Positions 1 to 8,558 of a stretch of 64,000 nucleotides of DNA are shown here, one piece after another. The stretch spans positions 124,001-188,000 of the forward strand of contig JADGDS010000002.1 of the NCBI GenBank assembly GCA_016744775.1. The letters run 5' to 3'. The DNA is from Candidatus Marithrix sp. GTDB taxonomy: Bacteria > Pseudomonadota > Gammaproteobacteria > Beggiatoales > Beggiatoaceae. Each line of letters starts with the position of its first letter. Position 1 is the first letter of the stretch. The translations under genes and the position numbers were made by a program. The notes under the pieces were generated by a model, which was not told the DNA's origin, made no database searches, and worked only from the letters and a program-made list of their open reading frames with translations.

Positions 1-402
1 CTAATCTCCTTGATTCTAATTATTAGATTATTCGGCAAATCACTGAATTTTCTTCAAATTGCCATCACCAGTATTGCTTATTTCTTATTCTACCCATTGT
101 TTGCTTATTTGCTAATCTACTTGGGCGTGATTTACTCTTTTCTAATATCGTTTGCAATCATTGGATTGATGATATTTAACTATATTAGAATTTTACATAG
201 TTTCAAAATGGCACTTACCGTAGCAATAGCATATATATTTTATCTAGGCATTACCTCATTAGCAGCATTATTACCAACTTATACCGGATTAATTCTAACA
301 GTCGAAGGCGTGATATTGATGGGAATTATTATGCAAGTGCTATCACAACATAAAGATTTAAATATTGAATTAATAAAGGAAAATAACAATGAAACAAAAT
401 AA
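1..402 (+). CDS. Multi-pass membrane protein, 5'-truncated by window edge
   Basis: The frame is open from base 1, so the first possible TTG at position 10 is probably internal and the gene begins outside the window. The visible 130-odd residues form about four hydrophobic segments with very short loops and a hydrophilic tail. This looks like the C-terminal part of an inner membrane protein. No catalytic motif is visible and I do not recognise the family. The end overlaps the start of the next gene by 14 bp, so the two are probably translationally coupled and act together. Confidence 0.6.
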   Translation, partial: LISLILIIRLFGKSLNFLQIAITSIAYFLFYPLFAYLLIYLGVIYSFLISFAIIGLMIFNYIRILHSFKMALTVAIAYIFYLGITSLAALLPTYTGLILTVEGVILMGIIMQVLSQHKDLNIELIKENNNETK

Positions 403-2224
403 AATTTTGCTATTTATAAGCTTGCTATTTATAAGCTTACAACTATTTGCTGAAGAATCAGCGAGCAAAGTCACCTTATCTTGGGAAGAAATGAAACAAC
501 TACTTCATGAAATTGACACATTAAAACAAGATATTAAGCAATTGAAAGCCAAGCAAGCTAAAGCTAAAATCATAAAAACAGAACCATTGCCAGTTAGCTA
601 TTCAATTACAGAATCCCATTTTACTGGCGAAGTTCAAGGCAAATCAGCCAAATTTTTGGCTAAATTTTCGGTGCAAATTTTGAAAGATGGCTGGGTAAAA
701 ATACCATTTTTTAAAAATGATGTTGGTATTGAAACGATAACTCTGAATGAAAATTCAACATTTACACGAGATGATCAAGGCTATTATTTACTAGCAAAGG
801 GTCCAAAAACATTAACTTTTGAAATAAATTTTAGAGTACCAATCCAAGTGAAAGAACTCACTTATAGCCTTACATTTATCCCGCCGCGTTCGGTGATTAA
901 TCACATGAGTTTGCGAATTCCTGAAAAGAGTGTAAATATTGTTAAAATGACAGCTCATAGTCAGATGATTCAACAAGATGATTTCACTACAATAAAAAGC
1001 ATACTAAGTGAACGCGATCTTCTCAAATTGAGTTGGAAAGTAGAAAAAGACAATAGCATAAATAGAAAGAGCCAAGCAATAATCAAATCTTTGGCATCAG
1101 TTGATAAATCAGATATTTTGGTTTCAAGCACCATTATACTTAAATACCTTAAATCACTTAATAATATAGCATTTAGTTTACCATTAAACGTAGAAATCCT
1201 AAATGTAAGTAGTTTGCATATTGAACAATGGTCAACTGAAAAATCAGCCAAGGCACAACTGATCAAAATTTCTGGACAATCTGATCTACGCACAGAACTA
1301 AAAATTGACCTATCCTACCGATTACGGCTCTCTAAACTACCAATAGAAACAGCGATACCAAGCGTAAAAATTATAGGCACAGATACAGTAGAAGGCTTTT
1401 TAGGCGTAGAAGCTGTTGGAAATATTGAAGTGAATTCCAAACAAGTAAAAAATGGAATACTAATTCCAGCCAAAAATATACCAAAAACTTTATGGCAAAA
1501 AGCATCAAACCCACTACTTTACGGCTACCAATTTTACAGCAATACCTTCAGTTCTTTGCTTAAAATTAGAGGCTTTCAAGAAATTCAAACTGTAGTTGCC
1601 AATGTAGATTTTGTAGATGGCATGACTCACCGAACCTTAGAAGGCAAAAGTATTACAAGGCTTCTTTACTTCATCCGCAACAATGACCGACAATTTTTAA
1701 CCCTAACTTTACCGAAAAACTCACGCATTTGGCAAGCTTTTATAAACGGTAAACCGGTAAAACCGGCTCAAAAAGACAGCGGCGAAATTCTCATACCGAT
1801 GAAAAAATCAAGCTCACAAGGCGGAGAATTAGAATCATTTTCAATTGAAATTGGCTACATTACTGAAGTAAATAAACTAACTTTAAAAGGTGAAATTCAA
1901 AACCAACTACCAGCGATTGATATTCCGATAAGCTATCTTAGCTGGAGCCTATATCTACCATCATATTATCAATATTCAAAATTTGAAGGCTTGCTCAAAC
2001 AAGTAAAACAATTTTCAAAAACGATTAAAAAACCCCAAACCCAAATAAACATACCAACTCAAGGCAAAAAATTTCAATTTGAAAAATACTTAATAGTGAA
2101 TGGCAGACCATATGTGCATGGTAAATATGGACAATTTTTAGGAGATGATATATTTCTATCATTGCCATCCAACAACAGTAAAAAGTATAACCGCTTGCAA
2201 GTGACACCTAATAGATACAGATAA
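389..2224 (+). CDS. Exported protein of unknown function, 611 residues
   Basis: The N-terminus has a short basic stretch, a hydrophobic core and an alanine before EES, which reads as a signal peptide of about 21 residues. Residues about 30-60 form a charged, Leu-heptad coiled-coil-like segment rich in Lys and Gln. The rest looks beta-rich, with alternating hydrophobic residues, and has no recognisable catalytic motif. The gene overlaps the preceding membrane-protein gene and is followed by a hairpin terminator, so these two form the end of an operon. A periplasmic location is inferred from the signal peptide. I cannot name a family. Confidence 0.7.
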   Translation: MKQNKILLFISLLFISLQLFAEESASKVTLSWEEMKQLLHEIDTLKQDIKQLKAKQAKAKIIKTEPLPVSYSITESHFTGEVQGKSAKFLAKFSVQILKDGWVKIPFFKNDVGIETITLNENSTFTRDDQGYYLLAKGPKTLTFEINFRVPIQVKELTYSLTFIPPRSVINHMSLRIPEKSVNIVKMTAHSQMIQQDDFTTIKSILSERDLLKLSWKVEKDNSINRKSQAIIKSLASVDKSDILVSSTIILKYLKSLNNIAFSLPLNVEILNVSSLHIEQWSTEKSAKAQLIKISGQSDLRTELKIDLSYRLRLSKLPIETAIPSVKIIGTDTVEGFLGVEAVGNIEVNSKQVKNGILIPAKNIPKTLWQKASNPLLYGYQFYSNTFSSLLKIRGFQEIQTVVANVDFVDGMTHRTLEGKSITRLLYFIRNNDRQFLTLTLPKNSRIWQAFINGKPVKPAQKDSGEILIPMKKSSSQGGELESFSIEIGYITEVNKLTLKGEIQNQLPAIDIPISYLSWSLYLPSYYQYSKFEGLLKQVKQFSKTIKKPQTQINIPTQGKKFQFEKYLIVNGRPYVHGKYGQFLGDDIFLSLPSNNSKKYNRLQVTPNRYR

Positions 2225-2254
2225 ATTTAATTTTAGCCATATATGACAGGTTTA

Positions 2255-2273
2255 CTCCGCAGGGCGGAGTTTT
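2255..2273 (+). terminator. Rho-independent terminator after the 611-residue exported protein
   Basis: A six-base-pair stem (CTCCGC/GCGGAG) with a three-base loop is followed by TTTT, 30 bp after the stop codon at 2224. It lies between convergent genes. The T-run is short, so termination may be partial. Confidence 0.6.
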
Positions 2274-2292
2274 CTTCGCACAACTATGTGTA

Positions 2293-3210
2293 TTACCTAT
2301 GCCCCTGCAATATATTACGAAACACATCAGGATTTTTAATATGTGTAAGTTCTCCCGGGCGGGGAAAGTGTAAATCTTGCAAGCGCGATAACCAAAATCT
2401 CAATGCCGCTGCTCGCAACATTGTTGACCATGTTTCTAATTCTAAATCTGAAAGTGGGCGTTGTTTAATATAACTTTCTAGTAAAGCATTCACACGTTTA
2501 GTATCTAAGCTTCCATCAGCTTGAACGCACCAATCATTTACCGTTACTGCCAAATCATATATTAATATATCATTACAAGCATAATAAAAATCAATTATAC
2601 CTGATAATTTATCTCCTTCAAATAAAGCATTATCACGAAATAAATCTGCGTGAATTACTCCAGTTGGCAACTTAACTAATTGATAATTATATTGAAATTC
2701 TAATTCAGCTTTTAAAAGTTTAGCATCAGCAGCTGTCATTAGCGGCAAAACTCGTTCAGCAGTAATTTTCCACCAATGTGGTCCTCTTCCATTAGGGCGA
2801 TGATGAGGAAAATCTGGACTAATAAGGTGTAAATTAGCTAATGCTTTACCAATTTCTTGGCATTGTATTATCTTAGGTTCTTTAACATCTGTACCAGATA
2901 AACGTTCAACCAAAGCGGCTGGTTTGCCCTTTAATTCACGTAAATATTCGCCATTATTATCAGCTATTGGATGGGCACTAGGAATATCATGTTCAGCCAG
3001 ATATGCCATGAACTTTAGAAAATATGGTAATTCTGTTGCTGTTAATCCTTCAAATAAAGTTAGTACAAATTCGCCACTAGATGTGCTCACAAAATAATTC
3101 GTATTTTCTATGCCGGCATTAATGCCATTATATTTTATTAAATTGCCTAAATTATAATGGTTTAAAAATTCTTCAAGTTGTTGGGGTTCAATTTTGGTAT
3201 AAACAGACAT
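2293..3210 (-). CDS. thrB: Homoserine kinase, ThrB type II (APH-fold)
   Basis: Phosphorylates homoserine on the pathway to threonine. The 305-residue protein belongs to the choline kinase/APH-fold homoserine kinases found in Pseudomonas and relatives, not to the GHMK family. The catalytic loop HADLFRDNALF is at residues 187-197, followed by IIDFYYACND at 205-214, matching the Mg-binding IDF segment. The start ATG lies just after the stop of the LOG-family gene (1 bp gap), so it is the last gene of the minus-strand cluster running from 6.4 kb. Cytoplasmic. No anomaly is seen. Confidence 0.92.
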   Translation of the reverse strand: MSVYTKIEPQQLEEFLNHYNLGNLIKYNGINAGIENTNYFVSTSSGEFVLTLFEGLTATELPYFLKFMAYLAEHDIPSAHPIADNNGEYLRELKGKPAALVERLSGTDVKEPKIIQCQEIGKALANLHLISPDFPHHRPNGRGPHWWKITAERVLPLMTAADAKLLKAELEFQYNYQLVKLPTGVIHADLFRDNALFEGDKLSGIIDFYYACNDILIYDLAVTVNDWCVQADGSLDTKRVNALLESYIKQRPLSDLELETWSTMLRAAALRFWLSRLQDLHFPRPGELTHIKNPDVFRNILQGHR

Positions 3211-3211
3211 T

Positions 3212-3844
3212 TTAATGATTCAAAATAATTTCGATTACTTCTGATGGTGTGTCAACTATTGTAATTAAATTTAAGTCTTCTGAGTTAATGGTATTATTAG
3301 TTAATAAGGTATTTTTAAACCAACTGATTAAACCTTCCCAAAAGCTCGTTCCAACTAATATAATTGGTACTCGTTGACTTTTATGAGTTTGTAGAAGGAT
3401 TATTATTTCAGATAATTCATCTAATGTACCAAATCCACCGGGTAATATCACATAAGCTGATGCATATTTTACTAACATAACTTTACGTACAAAGAAATGT
3501 TCAAAATGTAAAGATTTATTTTGGTAAATGTTTGCTTGTTGTTCGTTTGGCAATTTAATATTTAAACCAATGCTTTGTGATTTGCCTGCATATGCACCTT
3601 TATTAGCAGCTTCCATAATACCCGGACCACCTCCAGTGATAATTGTAAATCCAGCGTCAGATAATTCACGTGCAATTTCTTCTGCTAAATTATAGTAAGG
3701 ATTCTCTTTAGTTAAATTAGAAGAACCAAATATACTCACAGAATGTGTAATATTCGCTAACTGTTGAAATCCTTCTACAAATTCAGCCATTATTTGAAAG
3801 ACTCGCCAAGAGTCTTTCTCTAAATTAAAATTTTCGCAACTCAT
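3212..3844 (-). CDS. LOG-family (TIGR00730) nucleotide phosphoribohydrolase-like protein
   Basis: Rossmann-fold protein of 210 residues with the family's two signature motifs: GGGPGIMEA at 71-79 and PGGFGTLDE at 135-143. Family members cleave the N-glycosidic bond of AMP or cytokinin nucleoside monophosphates. In bacteria many are general nucleotide-recycling enzymes, so the cytokinin name should not be taken literally. It sits between the glycosyltransferase pair and thrB on the same strand, probably co-transcribed. The exact substrate cannot be read from sequence. Confidence 0.85.
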   Translation of the reverse strand: MSCENFNLEKDSWRVFQIMAEFVEGFQQLANITHSVSIFGSSNLTKENPYYNLAEEIARELSDAGFTIITGGGPGIMEAANKGAYAGKSQSIGLNIKLPNEQQANIYQNKSLHFEHFFVRKVMLVKYASAYVILPGGFGTLDELSEIIILLQTHKSQRVPIILVGTSFWEGLISWFKNTLLTNNTINSEDLNLITIVDTPSEVIEIILNH

Positions 3845-3884
3845 AAATTCAAAATAGTTTGCATGACTTTTGAAAGTTTGTCAA

Positions 3885-4469
3885 TTATTTCTCGTGATAA
3901 TACCAACGTTCCAAATCTTCTGGGCGATCAATATCCCATTGAGTCGGTAACTGATACCATTTTATTCCTAATCTATTTAAACGTTGTTTTGTAATGGAAA
4001 ATACTTGAGATGTACCCCAAGGCATATTGGTGAATATTTCAGGTATGAATTGTCGCATTCCAATTAATACATAACCCCCATCTTCCGCAGGGGCTAATAC
4101 GACGCTATAATCTGTTTGTAAAGCGGCAAAAGCATCAGCAATAATTTTAGGTGTTAAAATTGGGCAATCGCTGCCAATTAATACTGTTGGCTGACAACTT
4201 TTTAAAGCATAAGCCATACGTTCACCCAAACCAATTCCTTGTTGGTGATGTAGGCTTATATCAAATTCCTGTTGGCAAATTTGAAAGAATGGATGTGATT
4301 CATCAGGCGCACACCATAATTGCACTTTAAATAATCGACTAAATTTTTGCAAACTTAGTCTAACAAATTGTTTATGTAAATAAGTTGCGCCAGCGGCACC
4401 AATTTTTGGAATTAAACGTGTTTTTACTTGTCCATATATTGGTGCTTTTGCGAATATTTGTAATTTCAA
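3885..4469 (-). CDS. TIGR04282-family glycosyltransferase (radical SAM/selenodomain-associated, family 1)
   Basis: A 194-residue GT-A-like protein starting KLQIFAKAPIYGQVKTRL, the characteristic N-terminus of TIGR04282. The nucleotide-sugar acidic motif is GSDCP, and ALAPAEDGGYVLIG-like segments follow. Such proteins co-occur with ArsS-type radical SAM proteins and are annotated as arsenosugar-biosynthesis glycosyltransferases. The real sugar acceptor is unknown here. The start codon is TTG at 4469 and overlaps the stop of the preceding gene by four bases, so translation is coupled. Confidence 0.85.
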   Translation of the reverse strand: MKLQIFAKAPIYGQVKTRLIPKIGAAGATYLHKQFVRLSLQKFSRLFKVQLWCAPDESHPFFQICQQEFDISLHHQQGIGLGERMAYALKSCQPTVLIGSDCPILTPKIIADAFAALQTDYSVVLAPAEDGGYVLIGMRQFIPEIFTNMPWGTSQVFSITKQRLNRLGIKWYQLPTQWDIDRPEDLERWYYHEK

Positions 4470-5146
4470 TAATATTTCTTTAAAGTTTCAGGGCTTACCC
4501 CTAAAGCATAAGCTAAGCGTAAGCTCCACATTAACAAAATAGTACGTATAATTCCATTTTCTTCCCACCGACGACTAGAGGTAATCACCGGGGTTTTTAT
4601 ACATATTGGGCGTGTTATACGTTTTAGACGACGACTTAAATCTACATCTTCCATTAAAGGAATATCAGCAAAGCCATCTACTTGTTTAAAAGTACTAGCT
4701 TTTACAAATATAGCCTGATCACCAGTGGCAATTCCCGTAAAGCAAGAACGCCAATTGATCATGCGTTCTACTAAACGTAATAATCGAGCTTTACCTGATA
4801 AACGTACATCAAATCGCCCCCAATCTTTTTTGCCATCTTCTTGTAATGCTTGATTAATTAATTTATCAGCATTGTCAGGCAATCTGGTATCAGCATGTAA
4901 AAATACTAAAATATCATTGTTAGCATATTCTGCGCCAGCATTCATTTGCCAACCACGCCCTTCTTCTGTTAATAATACGCTATCAGCGAATTGTGCCGCT
5001 AAGCTATAAGTTTTATCAAAACTTTTAGCATCAGCAACAATCACTTCATGCCCTGCTTCACGTAATACTTCTAATCGTTCTAAAGTATTAGTTATTATAT
5101 CTTCTTCATTTAATGTTGGAATTATAATTGATAATAATCCATTCAA
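4466..5146 (-). CDS. TIGR04283-family glycosyltransferase (radical SAM/selenodomain-associated, family 2)
   Basis: A GT2-fold glycosyltransferase of 226 residues. It begins NGLLSIIIPTLNEEDII, has the FLHADTRLP acidic motif and a later MEDVDLSRR segment, as in TIGR04283. I choose the TTG start at 5146 because a perfect GGAGGAG ribosome-binding site lies 7 bp upstream, inside the end of the arsS-like gene. A TTG at 5164 is also open but lacks such a site. The TTGA overlap couples it to arsS, and its own end overlaps the TIGR04282 gene. The trio is therefore one translational unit. Confidence 0.87.
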   Translation of the reverse strand: MNGLLSIIIPTLNEEDIITNTLERLEVLREAGHEVIVADAKSFDKTYSLAAQFADSVLLTEEGRGWQMNAGAEYANNDILVFLHADTRLPDNADKLINQALQEDGKKDWGRFDVRLSGKARLLRLVERMINWRSCFTGIATGDQAIFVKASTFKQVDGFADIPLMEDVDLSRRLKRITRPICIKTPVITSSRRWEENGIIRTILLMWSLRLAYALGVSPETLKKYY

Positions 5147-6105
5147 GATAATGCTCCTCCACAACTACTGCCTTGCCCTGCTGTACAACCATAACAATGC
5201 CCTGCAACCACAATTGGATTACCTTTTAGATCGACTTTGATTAATTCTGAAATATGTTGTTGTTTTCTTTTGCTATTTATTTGTAAGGGCAAATTTAGCA
5301 TTTGATTAAAATCACAGTCATATACATAGCCTTGCCAATCAATACTAATTAGATTGCGACACATAACTGTTTCTAAATTAGTGTCGGAATGAGCATCGCG
5401 TAACAATTGCATATAACCATCAAATAGCCCTTTTGAAATTAACAGGCTACCATAACGTTGTATGGGCATATTACAAATCGTAAATATTTGATTAAACACA
5501 ATTTGATACTTATCCCATAAGTATTTTTTATAATCTTTACTTAAACTGTCTTGTGGTGCTGGTAATTCTGCACCTTGTGGATTAAATACTAAATTTAATA
5601 TTAAATCTGACTTGCCATAGCCTAAAGCATTCAGTTTCTGCAATCCTTTAATACTATCTTGGAATACTCCTTTACCTCGTTGTTTATCAACATTTTCTTC
5701 TAAATAACATGGTAATGAGGCTATAATTTCAACTTGTTGTGCCGCTAAAAAATCTGCTAAATCAGATTGATTTGGTTCAAATAAGATCGTTAAATTGCAA
5801 CGATCAATAACATGTATTCCCATTTTAGTCGCCGCTGTAACCAAATAGCGAAAGTTAGGATTTAGTTCAGGGGCACCACCTGTTAAATCTAAATTTTTGA
5901 TAGATGGATTAGCGCGTAAATATGCTAATATTTGATCACAAGTTTCGCGTATCATAATTTCCTTACGATTTGGAGCGGCATTTACATGACAATGGATACA
6001 TTGTTGATTACACATATAACCAAGATTGACTTGTAAAGTTTCTAAATGATCGCGTTTTATATTTGGAAATTTAATGTCTTGCAATAAAGCTAAGGTATCT
6101 AACAT
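5143..6105 (-). CDS. arsS: ArsS-type radical SAM/Cys-rich domain protein
   Basis: A 320-residue radical SAM protein with the cluster-binding triad C32-x3-C36-x2-C39 (in YMCNQQCIHC). It also has a Cys-rich C-terminal domain containing DCDFNQ and HCYGCTAGQGSSCGG. This matches TIGR04167, now called arsenosugar biosynthesis radical SAM protein ArsS; it was formerly 'selenodomain' associated. The known or proposed role is attaching a 5'-deoxyadenosyl group to methylated arsenic. Downstream are the two partner glycosyltransferases. No ArsM arsenite methyltransferase is seen nearby, so the substrate in this organism remains open. Confidence 0.87.
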   Translation of the reverse strand: MLDTLALLQDIKFPNIKRDHLETLQVNLGYMCNQQCIHCHVNAAPNRKEIMIRETCDQILAYLRANPSIKNLDLTGGAPELNPNFRYLVTAATKMGIHVIDRCNLTILFEPNQSDLADFLAAQQVEIIASLPCYLEENVDKQRGKGVFQDSIKGLQKLNALGYGKSDLILNLVFNPQGAELPAPQDSLSKDYKKYLWDKYQIVFNQIFTICNMPIQRYGSLLISKGLFDGYMQLLRDAHSDTNLETVMCRNLISIDWQGYVYDCDFNQMLNLPLQINSKRKQQHISELIKVDLKGNPIVVAGHCYGCTAGQGSSCGGALS

Positions 6106-6110
6106 AATTT

Positions 6111-6422
6111 TTATCGAGTATTAAAATTTGAAAACTTTACTTTACCACCAACAAAAATTATATTCGCGTTTGCATATAAAGAATTCCATTGCATACGTGT
6201 ACCAGAAACATTTTCTAAACCAAAAACTTGACTAATTCCTCCAATATTAGCGAAATTAGCAGCATTAACTTGATCGGGTTCACCTAAAATAGCAATGACT
6301 TCTGCTTGAGTCATGCCTTCCTGAATTTGAGCAAAATTACGTGCATTTAATCTTCCCAAAGAACAAGCATGTAGTATAACTACTATTAATCCAACTATAA
6401 TAATTGATTTATAAGCTCTCAT
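6111..6422 (-). CDS. Small lipoprotein with BamE/SmpA-like fold
   Basis: A 103-residue protein with a hydrophobic signal and a lipobox-like LHAC, so Cys20 would be lipidated. Next comes FAQIQEGMTQAEVIAILGEPDQ-type sequence, the hallmark of the SmpA/OmlA/BamE-like domain. It is too short and divergent to be called BamE itself. An AGGAG site precedes the ATG. It lies 5 bp upstream of the arsS-like gene in the same direction, so it may be the first gene of that operon. Its role there is unknown. Confidence 0.72.
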   Translation of the reverse strand: MRAYKSIIIVGLIVVILHACSLGRLNARNFAQIQEGMTQAEVIAILGEPDQVNAANFANIGGISQVFGLENVSGTRMQWNSLYANANIIFVGGKVKFSNFNTR

Positions 6423-6433
6423 AATTATCTCCT

Positions 6434-7264
6434 ATGACAAAAAAATCTGTATTAATTACCGGCTGTTCTAGCGGTATAGGCTATGAAGTAGCACATGGTT
6501 TAAAAAAACGAGGTTATTCGGTTTTTGCTACGGCACGTAAAGCAAATGATGTAACTCGTTTACAACAAGAAGGTTTAGAAAGCCTCATCTTAGACTTAAA
6601 TGATTCAAAATCCATTCACACAGCAGTCGAAAGTGTATTAGATAAAACTAATGGACGATTATATGGATTATTTAATAACGCCGCTTACGGTTTACCCGGA
6701 GCTGTTGAAGATATAAGTCGAGAGGCTTTACGTGAACAATTTGAAACTAATTTATTTGGTACGCATGAATTAACATGCAAGATATTACCCATAATGCGCT
6801 CACAAGGTGAAGGGCGAATTATTCAGAATAGTTCAGTCTTGGGTTTTGTCGCATTGTCTTATCGTGGTGCTTATAATGCGAGTAAATTTGCTCTGGAAGG
6901 TTTGACGGATACTTTAACTTTAGAGTTGGCGAATACTAATATAAAAATTAGCCTAATAGAACCCGGACCAATTACAAGTAAATTTCGTGCTAACGCATAT
7001 AAGATGTATAAAAAACATATTAATGCTGAACAAAGTGTGCATAAAGAAAATTATCTGAAAATGGAACAACGCTTATTAACAGAAGGAGATGTTGCCCCAT
7101 TTACCTTACCGCCTGAAGCTGTATTAAAAAAAGTAATTCATGCTTTAGAATCTAACAATCCTAAAACACGTTATTATGTAACCTTTCCTACATATTTATT
7201 TGGATATTTAAAACGAATATTATCAGATAAAATGATGAATAGACTTTTAAAGCGTGTTACTTAA
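6434..7264 (+). CDS. Short-chain dehydrogenase/reductase (classical SDR)
   Basis: NAD(P)-dependent oxidoreductase of 276 residues. The dinucleotide-binding motif TGCSSGIG is at 9-16, NNAAYG near 81, catalytic Ser at 133/134 and YNASK with Tyr147 and Lys151. The C-terminus resembles the YbbO/retinol-dehydrogenase-like SDRs. Substrate unknown. Its ATG is only 11 bp from the divergent lipoprotein start. The sequence just upstream is the anti-sense of the lipoprotein's own AGGAG site, so no plus-strand ribosome-binding site is visible. The 3' end overlaps prmA by 18 bp convergently. Confidence 0.88.
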   Translation: MTKKSVLITGCSSGIGYEVAHGLKKRGYSVFATARKANDVTRLQQEGLESLILDLNDSKSIHTAVESVLDKTNGRLYGLFNNAAYGLPGAVEDISREALREQFETNLFGTHELTCKILPIMRSQGEGRIIQNSSVLGFVALSYRGAYNASKFALEGLTDTLTLELANTNIKISLIEPGPITSKFRANAYKMYKKHINAEQSVHKENYLKMEQRLLTEGDVAPFTLPPEAVLKKVIHALESNNPKTRYYVTFPTYLFGYLKRILSDKMMNRLLKRVT

Positions 7265-8095
7265 TTCAATCATTACCCAATTTTCACGTTCTACCACTTG
7301 TATGACATTCATATAAGGCTGATATGCGGCTATTACTTCATCGCGTTGCTCTTCAAGGATGCCTGATAATATCAGAGTTGAATTGGCTTTTAAATGTTTA
7401 GTTAGTATTGGAGCTAATTCTATTAAAGGTTTGGCTAAAATATTAGCTAGTATTATATCTGCTTGTGGTAGTGCCTCATCTGGTAATTGGCAGCTAATAA
7501 TTTGATTAACTTCATTTTTTGTGGCATTATCTTCTGTGGCAATTAGAGCTTGTGGATCATTATCAACTGCCCATACATGTTTGGCTCCTAATTTAGCCGC
7601 AGTAATCGCTAAAATACCTGAACCACTACCATAGTCAATTATTGTTTTACCTGATAAGTCTTGGTGTTTATCTAGGCATTCTAAGCATAAAGCTGTAGTG
7701 GCATGTGTGCCGGTTCCAAATGCTAAGCCGGGATCCAGTAAAATATTCACTGCTGATGGATTGGGAGGTGTTGACCAACTTGGGCAAATCCAGATTCTTT
7801 CTCCAAATTGCATCGGATGAAAATCATCCATCCAAACACGAGTCCATTCTTGATCTTCTAAAATTTGTATTTCATAATTTTTATCTTGTAACTGATTTAG
7901 ATCAGGTGTTTCTTCAAATAAAGCAATTATTTGTGTATTTCCCCATAAAGGCGTGGTATTTAAAGCTGGCTCATATACAGGCTGATCAGCGGCATCCTTA
8001 AAAGACACTGAAACCGCACCTATGCTTAATAATTCTTCAGAAATTGCCTCTGCTTGCTCTTCATCTGTGGTTAAAATAACTTGTATCCAAGGCAT
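7247..8095 (-). CDS. prmA: Ribosomal protein L11 methyltransferase
   Basis: SAM-dependent trimethylation of ribosomal protein L11. The 282-residue protein starts MPWIQVILTT, the usual PrmA N-terminus. I reject an upstream in-frame start at 8140, which would run into the preceding gene. The N-terminal substrate domain carries the GLAFGTGTHATT motif, followed by the SAM-binding IIDYGSGSGILAI and the NILAKPL motif of this family. It starts 2 bp after the stop of the DUF2384 gene, so the two are co-transcribed. It overlaps the SDR gene at its 3' end. Confidence 0.95.
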   Translation of the reverse strand: MPWIQVILTTDEEQAEAISEELLSIGAVSVSFKDAADQPVYEPALNTTPLWGNTQIIALFEETPDLNQLQDKNYEIQILEDQEWTRVWMDDFHPMQFGERIWICPSWSTPPNPSAVNILLDPGLAFGTGTHATTALCLECLDKHQDLSGKTIIDYGSGSGILAITAAKLGAKHVWAVDNDPQALIATEDNATKNEVNQIISCQLPDEALPQADIILANILAKPLIELAPILTKHLKANSTLILSGILEEQRDEVIAAYQPYMNVIQVVERENWVMIELSNTL

Positions 8096-8097
8096 AA

Positions 8098-8493
8098 TTA
8101 ACTCTTCTGAGGTTCGGTTAAAGACCATGCGTAAGCGCAATCTAAATCAGCACGCACCGCAATCAGACCACCTAAACCTTCTGCTAATATAAGATCTATA
8201 GGAGTAGCTTTATTAAAACGGCGATGAGGAGTTTGTAACCATTTTTTAGCCATGCCATAATTGCAAGGATAAGTAGTTCGCAATGCTTCAGCAATTTCTA
8301 AGATATGTGTAACCCGTTCGGTGATTTCATCGTCATCTGGCAAAGGTGTATCATTAGAATAACGTTGTAAAGCTCGCGGCTTTGTAGCTTTTGGAAAACC
8401 GAGGAAATTAACCTGATCAGCCTCACTAATTCCCCAATCGCGTAATACACCAAAGACGATTTTAGATAGCGCCAAACGTTTTTCGGTTGACAT
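8098..8493 (-). CDS. MbcA/ParS/Xre-type antitoxin-like protein (DUF2384), orphan
   Basis: The start at 8493 has an AAGGA site 9 bp upstream; a frame open to 8568 would run through a hairpin repeat. The 131-residue product has an N-terminal Xre-like helical region (ALSKIVFGVL... FLGFPKAT) and a C-terminal FNKATPIDLILAEGLGGL segment. That segment is the toxin-binding MbcA/ParS (DUF2384) domain. Such antitoxins normally neutralise RES-domain NAD-degrading toxins. No RES gene is adjacent: upstream is galU and downstream prmA. It is probably a solitary antitoxin or a domesticated regulator. Confidence 0.75.
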   Translation of the reverse strand: MSTEKRLALSKIVFGVLRDWGISEADQVNFLGFPKATKPRALQRYSNDTPLPDDDEITERVTHILEIAEALRTTYPCNYGMAKKWLQTPHRRFNKATPIDLILAEGLGGLIAVRADLDCAYAWSLTEPQKS

Positions 8494-8525
8494 AGTTTTA
8501 GTTCCTTGTAGTTCCTTATATGTAG

Positions 8526-8551
8526 GTTGGGCTGACAAAAGAAAGCCCAAC
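8526..8551. repeat. Dispersed hairpin repeat, GTTGGGCT/AGCCCAAC type, copy 1
   Basis: Eight-base perfect arms around a 10-base A-rich loop, between galU and the DUF2384 gene. The sequence GTTGGGCTGAC-(A/G)AAAG-(A/G)AAGCCCAAC recurs with longer arms at 41195-41228. It is a dispersed palindromic element, possibly also working as an attenuator between these genes. Confidence 0.8.
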
Positions 8552-8558
8552 AATTTCA

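Noticed and set aside
2243..2473. Plus-strand open frame after the first terminator
   Set aside because: It covers the terminator and then runs antisense to the thrB 3' end; no family resemblance.
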